From Viscum album (Eukaryota; Streptophyta; Magnoliopsida; Santalales; Viscaceae): 64,000 bases of DNA. Under the pieces are notes generated by a model. The model saw only the letters and a program-made list of their open reading frames with translations. It ran no database searches and was not told the DNA's origin. Where the stretch lies: NCBI GenBank assembly GCA_963277665.1, contig OY728125.1:1714626889-1714690888 (forward strand). Direction: 5' to 3'. The translations under genes were made by a program, and so were the position numbers. This document shows, piece after piece, positions 58,521-64,000 of the stretch. Numbering within the stretch: the first letter of the stretch is position 1; every line of letters starts with the position of its first letter.

Positions 58521-59700
58521 TACTCCCTTGGACTATGCTGAGATTGATGGTGATTCCCCTATACTATCTTCATATTTGGATAGTGATTGGAAAAGTGCCC
58601 GAGCTATCCACACTTAATGAATTGGACTTTAGGCTAGGCCTGCACCATCTTCCCTTTTTCATTAGTGTTGACAAGTCGAGGCTTTACCTCACTACGACAG
58701 TTCCGAGAAATATGGACATATCTTCCACACTTGTAACATTTTCCACTCCTTAGAAGGAAGTTCCTTGAGTTATTTTCCCATATTTTTTGTACATGGGAAG
58801 CTACAAATACTTCCCCCCTCTTCCATGATCAAAGTTCCCCCAAGTTTGGCTTCAAATATCTCTTCTTTTTATTCAATTTGTGATATCACTTCATCACACT
58901 AAAACTCTAGTTCAACCTTCATAGCACTTCTCACTATCTACTCATAGGTATTATAGTCACGATTGCCTATATTCTTCCGTATACGTGGTCTTAGTTCACA
59001 AAATAATCTATTAAACTTTCCATTAGGGTCCATGAAAAAGATAGAGATGCAGTGATAAATTCTTATAAAGTTCATCTCATAGCTTCCTACAGATTTATTC
59101 TCCCTCTACTTCAGCTTTAAAAATTCCTTCTCAATTTTAATTCACATAGAATGTGGGAAATATTTTTTGAAAAAGGTTCCCCTAAACTCTTCCCACTCCA
59201 TAGACTCAATATCCATTCTTGGATTTGTGTTTTTAACCAGTTTCCACCACTGATAAACTTCTCCCTATAAGTGGTACACATACAGGTTGGCTTTCTCTTT
59301 CTATGAAAAAAAAAGTACATAAAAGATCTTTTCTATAGAGCTTATCAATTGTTTAGAAACCAATGGGTTGGTAGATACACTTAAATAAGGTGGAAATTGA
59401 TGCAAAAATGACTCAATAGAAAGTTGTTCCATTCTATATGAATCTGATCGCTCAGATTGATTAAAGTTATCGGTCATAAATTATGTTAGTTGATTCATCA
59501 CTCTTATGAAGTTTTCCATTATAGCTTCTATTATAGGGTCGTCATCATATGTTTCATTGCGTTCACCATTTATGTAGTTCCTCTTATTTCTTGTTATTTT
59601 TTAAAAGAAGAAAACCTTAGTAAGAAACATGTTTCTTTTAAGAATCTTATAACTCTAAAATAAATTTATCTCTTAAAACATCATGCTTAAATATGTTATT
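58521..59700 (-). pseudogene. Chromovirus gag, decayed
   Basis: Remnants of a capsid region run from about 59480 (IESFLHQFPPYLSVSTN) to 58900. A zinc knuckle, CYKCGRYVHISRNC at 58738-58697, has its spacer Gly changed to Val (canonical C..CG..GH....C). A second, broken knuckle (LGHFSNHYP) lies near 58600. Many stops. It would have packaged the element RNA. Confidence 0.85.
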
Positions 59701-60064
59701 ACTTAACAACAATAACATTTTCTATAAATACTTCATAATGTTTTATAAAAATCATGTGATTAACCAAACATATCCTACAAGAGTGTCAACCTAGGTGTGT
59801 AGTAAGGCCTGTTTTTTTGTACCAGATTACACCTAGTCTGGCCCGATACTCCTTGTTAGAGTTTTTACACGTAGGTACATCTGTTCTAGAACCACATCCA
59901 CTTTTTCGTTTCTAGACAGAGATTTATTTTCTCAGAAACCACTTACTTAATACTTCACCAAAATACCATGATGTTTTCATATAGTTTAACTTGTCCCTAA
60001 GGTTATTAATAAAATTTTAAAATCCTAATTTCCATAAATAACTCAACTGTCCTTTGATAACAAC
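59701..60064 (-). other. Chromovirus leader and primer site
   Basis: Non-coding DNA between the 5' LTR and gag. Next to the LTR, TTGTTATCAAAGGACAG resembles TTGGTATCAGAGCACAG, the initiator-Met tRNA primer site, with G-to-A-type changes. Confidence 0.65.
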
Positions 60065-62445
60065 TATGGAATCCCACTTTTTATTTTATAAAATTTTCAT
60101 TACATTGTACAAAACATAGGATCTTTTAAATTTTAGTTTCTTTAAAACAAGGTACATAATACATGAAAACATAAAAAATTATTCTAAACATCATGAAAGG
60201 ATTATTCATGGTTCATTATAAATAATTTTAATGTATCTCATAACCTGGGGAGGAAAGGGTGATCATAAGGCCCATTAAAGGGAAATAAGAGAAACAATTT
60301 ACATGTGATCTTGAGAAATATTGATAAGAACTTGAGGAATATCATAGAGGAATGAGAAAAAAAGAGGAATATCATAATAAAAATAACTTGAATAATAACA
60401 TGAAATGTGGATAAAACATTTAAATGATACATTCATAAGCATATCACTAAGGTTTTTCACCGAGGTTTCGTAAAAATTACCAAGGTTATTCACCAAAGTA
60501 TCGTAAAACATGTCATCTCTAGAGATTAAATTATTTACCCAATACATTGGAGCACTATCAGGGTTCACCCTTCATACGTATTAATTAATGTGATCCACAT
60601 ATATCATAATTTTTTTTTCATATTTAACCCATGAAGAATAAAAGAAATGGGTTTTATATCAAAATCATAACATTTTAAAAAAAGTGCTTAAAGATAAGAT
60701 ATTTGTGTCATTATTAACCTGTGAAAAAGGAAAGTGGGTTTCATGTATGTTAATCAAAAAATAAAATAAATAATTTATAAATATAGGTGAATAAAAATGG
60801 AAAAGAAAGAGGTTTGGGTATTCATAAAATAAAATAAGTGAATTTCTTGAGAAAAAGAGAGAAATTTTGGGAGGAAAATTCGACAGCATAACAGGTATGA
60901 AACATGGTTTTAGAGAATAGTAAAAAGAGAGGGAAAAGGGTATCCCACTCATAAAAGACTCTTAATACAATAAAGGGATAGAATATAATAGACAGAAGAA
61001 CATAGTTTGGAAATTTTAAAGACACATCACATAAAAAGAGAACTTGAAAAGAAAAGAGAAGTTGATATTTACCTTACCTTGAAGAGTTGATCCCAAAACT
61101 TGAGGATCAGGAACTTGGGGGCTTTAGGAAACCTTAGAAGGACTCATTAGGAGGTAAAAATATCAGATATTTTTGTAGGATGAATTTTTAATGAAAGGAC
61201 ATGGATAAATGGGTGGATATTTATAGAAAAATAAAAGGTTTTTTTATTAATTTCCTTGGATACTTAGGTAGTGGTAAATGTAAAACCATGGCCTTGCCCA
61301 TGGAATTTTCCCATGGAATTGAACACTTGGGACACCTATTATGTTATTTTAATCCAAAAGAGTTGACCCAAATTTTATATTACTTATTACATAATTATGA
61401 CATAATTATGAAGTTATTAAACTTACCAAAAAACCAAAACTGTATTTTTACTATTCATGAAAAACTAAAGTATTTTAAAATATTATCATAAATTCACCCT
61501 AACCTAATTTTGACGTGCTGATTTCAAAAATTATTTTAAAAATGATATTTATTTTATTATAATAATGATCTAAATATGGTAATTTTTAAATTTTAATTAT
61601 ATAAAACATTATTTATTAAAAATAATAGCAGATAGAAAATACATAGTGAAATTTATGACACTGGAAGAAAATAAAATTATTTTATCATTTATATTTAAAT
61701 AGGTGTGTTTTAATCATAATATTTTATTATAATAAACATTATTAATTATACCTTAGTTTATTATAATAATTATATCTTTTTTAAAAAGTGTAATTTCTAT
61801 CCAAAAAATCGATTTATCAAATTCATCATATTTTTAAGAAAAAGTATTCTTAAAATGGAATTGATGGAATAAAAAATTTATTTATACAAAAGTATTAGAC
61901 ATTAAGTAACTAAAGTCTCGACACATAAACCCTTATAACACCCACATATGATCTAAGGGTAAGTTATGTGATAGTGATAGATTCATGGGGAGACTCGACT
62001 AACATCGCCCAAGTGGTAATTTACACTAACTTGAACTTCTCATGAAGTTGATTTTGTTCAAGATTTAATTATTGAATATCATATTGGTTTTGGTCAAGAG
62101 AAAATCCCAGTGACACTAACTCCCCCCCAAATTCTGAAAAATGGGCTTTTTAGGGCATGAATCTATTGGTTGAGGCCATCGTTCCTCCTTTCTACATTAA
62201 TTATCCTTTCCCAAAACTTTATTTATAAACTCTAATGATAACGTTAAAATTATTATCAAGAGTATAGTTCCCAATGGTTATATTGTCGAATGGTTATAAT
62301 TGACCAATATTCATATAATAGTTGAATCTATATGGTCACATTTCCCTTTATATTCACTTCATAAAAAAAATAATGGTTTTGTTGGGAATAATATTACACA
62401 CAATTTTAGGAAACAATGACCATTCAAAAAGTTTGGGTCATTACA
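60065..62445 (-). repeat. 5' LTR of the chromovirus
   Basis: 2381 bp, alignable with 52681-55063 over its whole length with many substitutions. Promoter-like CTATAAATATCCACC (minus) near 61230-61214. Confidence 0.92.
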
Positions 62446-62450
62446 CATTT

Positions 62451-63616
62451 TATCAATGGTGACTCTCAAATTATTTTACCGAGTCACTTAAAATATAGAT
62501 ACAAGGTTGTATGGATAGCTCCTAATCACTGATGATGCCATCATTATGTTCTAACAAACTTGTAGAATGTGGTTAGGAATAAACACATGTCCTTCCATCA
62601 TCTCCCAGACATATAGGGTGACTTATTCAGTTGGAACATGAATATACTCCCATTATGTAGTTGGAGTAGGGATGTATTCTTACTCATGTACTCTATTTAT
62701 TCTCTTGATATGGAAGATAATAATCAGGTTTTAGAGACAGAGATATGGGTCTTCCCCCTATTATTAGCCGGGATCGACCGAATGATTTCTCCAAGTTCCA
62801 CCAAACTGTACTGGAGGTCTTGATGGGTGCAGGAAGGTGTGTGTGCTTGCTCATGGTTTTTGTTGTATATGGTTGTAGGGATTATATAGGGAAAGAAGGT
62901 AGGGTCATGTTCTCTATTATTTGTTCACTTCCCTCGGTGGGCTGTATTTTGTGTCTGGGTCTAGGTGACCTAGGCCGGACTCCTGAGGGTGGCACCCTCA
63001 TCATGCTGAGGTTTTGATAGTGCACGGTGTGGGAAAAGAAAACTACTGTCAGGATCCCATTGATCGAACCCCTATGTTGTCTAGATGAGGCTGTCCATGA
63101 TCTCTAGATAAACCTCCATGATATAAAGTAGGAATTTGTTGCAGTGTTATAGGGATAGGATCCCAAAATGGTTTGACATAGAAACTGGTTTCATTTTCTT
63201 TTGGTCCATTAGCTTTCACTAAGTGGTTGATTGTGGGGATTAATAAGGTAGAGGGATTTTCGAGTAGCCTCCAGGGTTGGGACAATACCATTTTGGTGGT
63301 ACTCCTGAATGATCATATTTGAAACCTAGTGTTTAAGATGCTGGTTCAGTGATGGTGTCCTTTGATTTGATAAGGAATCAAAAATAGATGAAAAAGATTG
63401 AGTTGGTTGAAAGGACTCTATTAGATTAGATTTAATGGAGTTCTTTTCCAAAGTTTCTGGATACATATGAAAAACACAAACAAGAAAACTCCATAAAAGC
63501 AACATCTCAATAAATGAACACATGCATAATTAATTATTTTGGATCCATGTTTGGATCACTTTCATTTTGTGCATGAAAAGGGACTGGAATGTGGGTGACA
63601 CAGTCATATTGGTTAA
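62451..63616 (-). pseudogene. Ogre 5' leader/gag start region
   Basis: Ogre sequence right of the chromovirus. Short open pieces on the minus strand (63291-63049; 63523-63326) have no recognisable domain. Position after the primer site makes this leader and the first part of gag, or an extra ORF as in some Ogre elements. Confidence 0.45.
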
Positions 63617-63637
63617 GGATTCACATCAAGTTCACCA
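63617..63637 (-). promoter_or_regulatory. Decayed Ogre primer-binding site (tRNA-Arg type)
   Basis: TGGTGAACTTGATGTGAATC on the minus strand lies five A residues after the LTR end. It aligns with the Ogre PBS TGGCGACTCTGCTGGGGATC at about 13 of 20 positions; some differences are C-to-T or G-to-A. Confidence 0.5.
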
Positions 63638-63642
63638 TTTTT

Positions 63643-64000
63643 TGTTTCCAATGTTATTCATACACATTATTGTTTCGAGTTCATGCAGACCTACTTTCCA
63701 AAGGAAGGCGGTCACTTGGATTTCTCTAATGAGACCTTAGAAAATGTGTTGGCTGAGAGAATGGGAGGTCTGGATCATCACACCCATTTAGGGGGAACTA
63801 TTTCCTACTTTGGGACTCTCTTACAGATTTAATATGTATTCATGAATCCATTATTAAATCCTAAATATGTGATAGGTCACCCTTATATCAACAATCAATT
63901 ATTTAACCTGTTTTGATTTTAGAATCATCTATATGTATCTGAGGTTATTCATCGATGAAGTCACCTATATGAATCCGAGTTTCTCCATTAATGGTACCCT
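63643..64000 (-). repeat. Ogre 5' LTR, left end, runs off window
   Basis: Aligns with 33392-33760, sharing words such as CTTTCCAAAGG, GGTCACTTGGATTTCTC and ATCAACAATCAATTATTTA. The remainder of the LTR lies beyond 64000. Confidence 0.9.

Larger units (their letters stand above)
52681..62445 (-). mobile_element. Chromovirus (Tekay/Del-like gypsy), nearly full length, nested in Ogre
   Basis: LTRs at 52681-55063 (2383 bp) and 60065-62445 (2381 bp) begin, on the minus strand, TGTAATGACCCA. CATTT flanks both ends (52676-52680 and 62446-62450), a perfect 5-bp target duplication. The primer site after the 5' LTR (TTGTTATCAAAGGACAG) is a mutated initiator-Met type. The purine tract GGGGGGAGAA precedes the 3' LTR. 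Internal order is gag, protease, reverse transcriptase, RNase H, integrase and chromodomain. Stops and frameshifts throughout make it inactive. LTR termini read TG...TA by the target duplication, possibly a mutated CA. Confidence 0.93.
33392..64000 (-). mobile_element. Very large Tat/Ogre-like gypsy retrotransposon with nested insertions
   Basis: Homologous direct repeats begin at 33392 and at 63643 (both TGTTTCCAA on the plus strand) and stay alignable for over 350 bp, fitting the left ends of the 3' and 5' LTRs of a minus-strand element. Next to the right LTR is a decayed tRNA-Arg-type primer site. Between them, in minus order, lie gag zinc-finger-like text, protease, reverse transcriptase, RNase H and integrase of Tat/Ogre type. 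Subtracting the nested chromovirus (9.8 kb) and solo LTR (3.3 kb), about 17.5 kb of Ogre DNA lies in the window. All frames are decayed. Confidence 0.85.

Noticed and set aside
60665..61025. Phenylalanine-rich ORFs on the minus strand in the chromovirus LTR
   Set aside because: They arise from A-rich plus-strand LTR sequence and have no counterpart of equal length in the other LTR.

Overview
This window is repeat-dominated DNA from a flowering plant, probably one with a large genome. It has no bacterial-style operons, and almost every recognisable coding stretch belongs to a plant transposable element: CACTA (En/Spm), PIF/Harbinger, Athila, Tat/Ogre, chromovirus (Tekay/Del-like) and copia. 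I see no conventional host gene with confidence. The best candidate is a small GRF zinc-finger reading frame near 9 kb. I see no rRNA, tRNA or CRISPR. Families were assigned by reading translations and recalling conserved motifs; no database search was run.

Layout. (1) 1-5169, minus: the 5' part of a CACTA element. It has a TNP2 transposase frame open to the window edge, a probable 2.5-kb intron filled with a 10-bp AT-rich minisatellite, a TATA box, palindromic subterminal repeats and the CACTA terminus at 5169. (2) 5170-10150: a small plus-strand locus with a GRF zinc finger and membrane tail. Its presumed 5' exon is split by a young 2.5-kb non-autonomous LTR element (5224-7699). Several short tandem repeats follow. 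(3) 10517-17230, minus: a decayed PIF/Harbinger element. Its transposase frame is interrupted by a second non-autonomous LTR element (14548-16668), and its Myb/SANT-like frame by a non-autonomous CACTA element (10831-13710). (4) 18430-28060, plus: a decayed Athila element split by about 6 kb of copia LTR material, a copia gag fragment and a CACTA terminus. (5) 28060-33390: AT-rich DNA I could not assign. (6) 33392 to beyond 64000, minus: a very large Tat/Ogre-like element with its 3' LTR on the left and its 5' LTR running off the right edge. It is invaded by a solo LTR (39262-42520) and a nearly full-length chromovirus (52681-62445).

The nesting gives a relative history. The Ogre, Athila and Harbinger copies are old and full of stops. 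The chromovirus is younger than its Ogre host but also inactive. The element at 5224-7699 (LTRs about 98% identical by hand count) and the CACTA element at the left edge look youngest. I found no clearly new biological system. The most unusual items are the intronic minisatellite, the chimeric ORF of the small LTR element, the GRF/membrane frame split by one stop, and a copia LTR with a PPT on one side and a PBS on the other.
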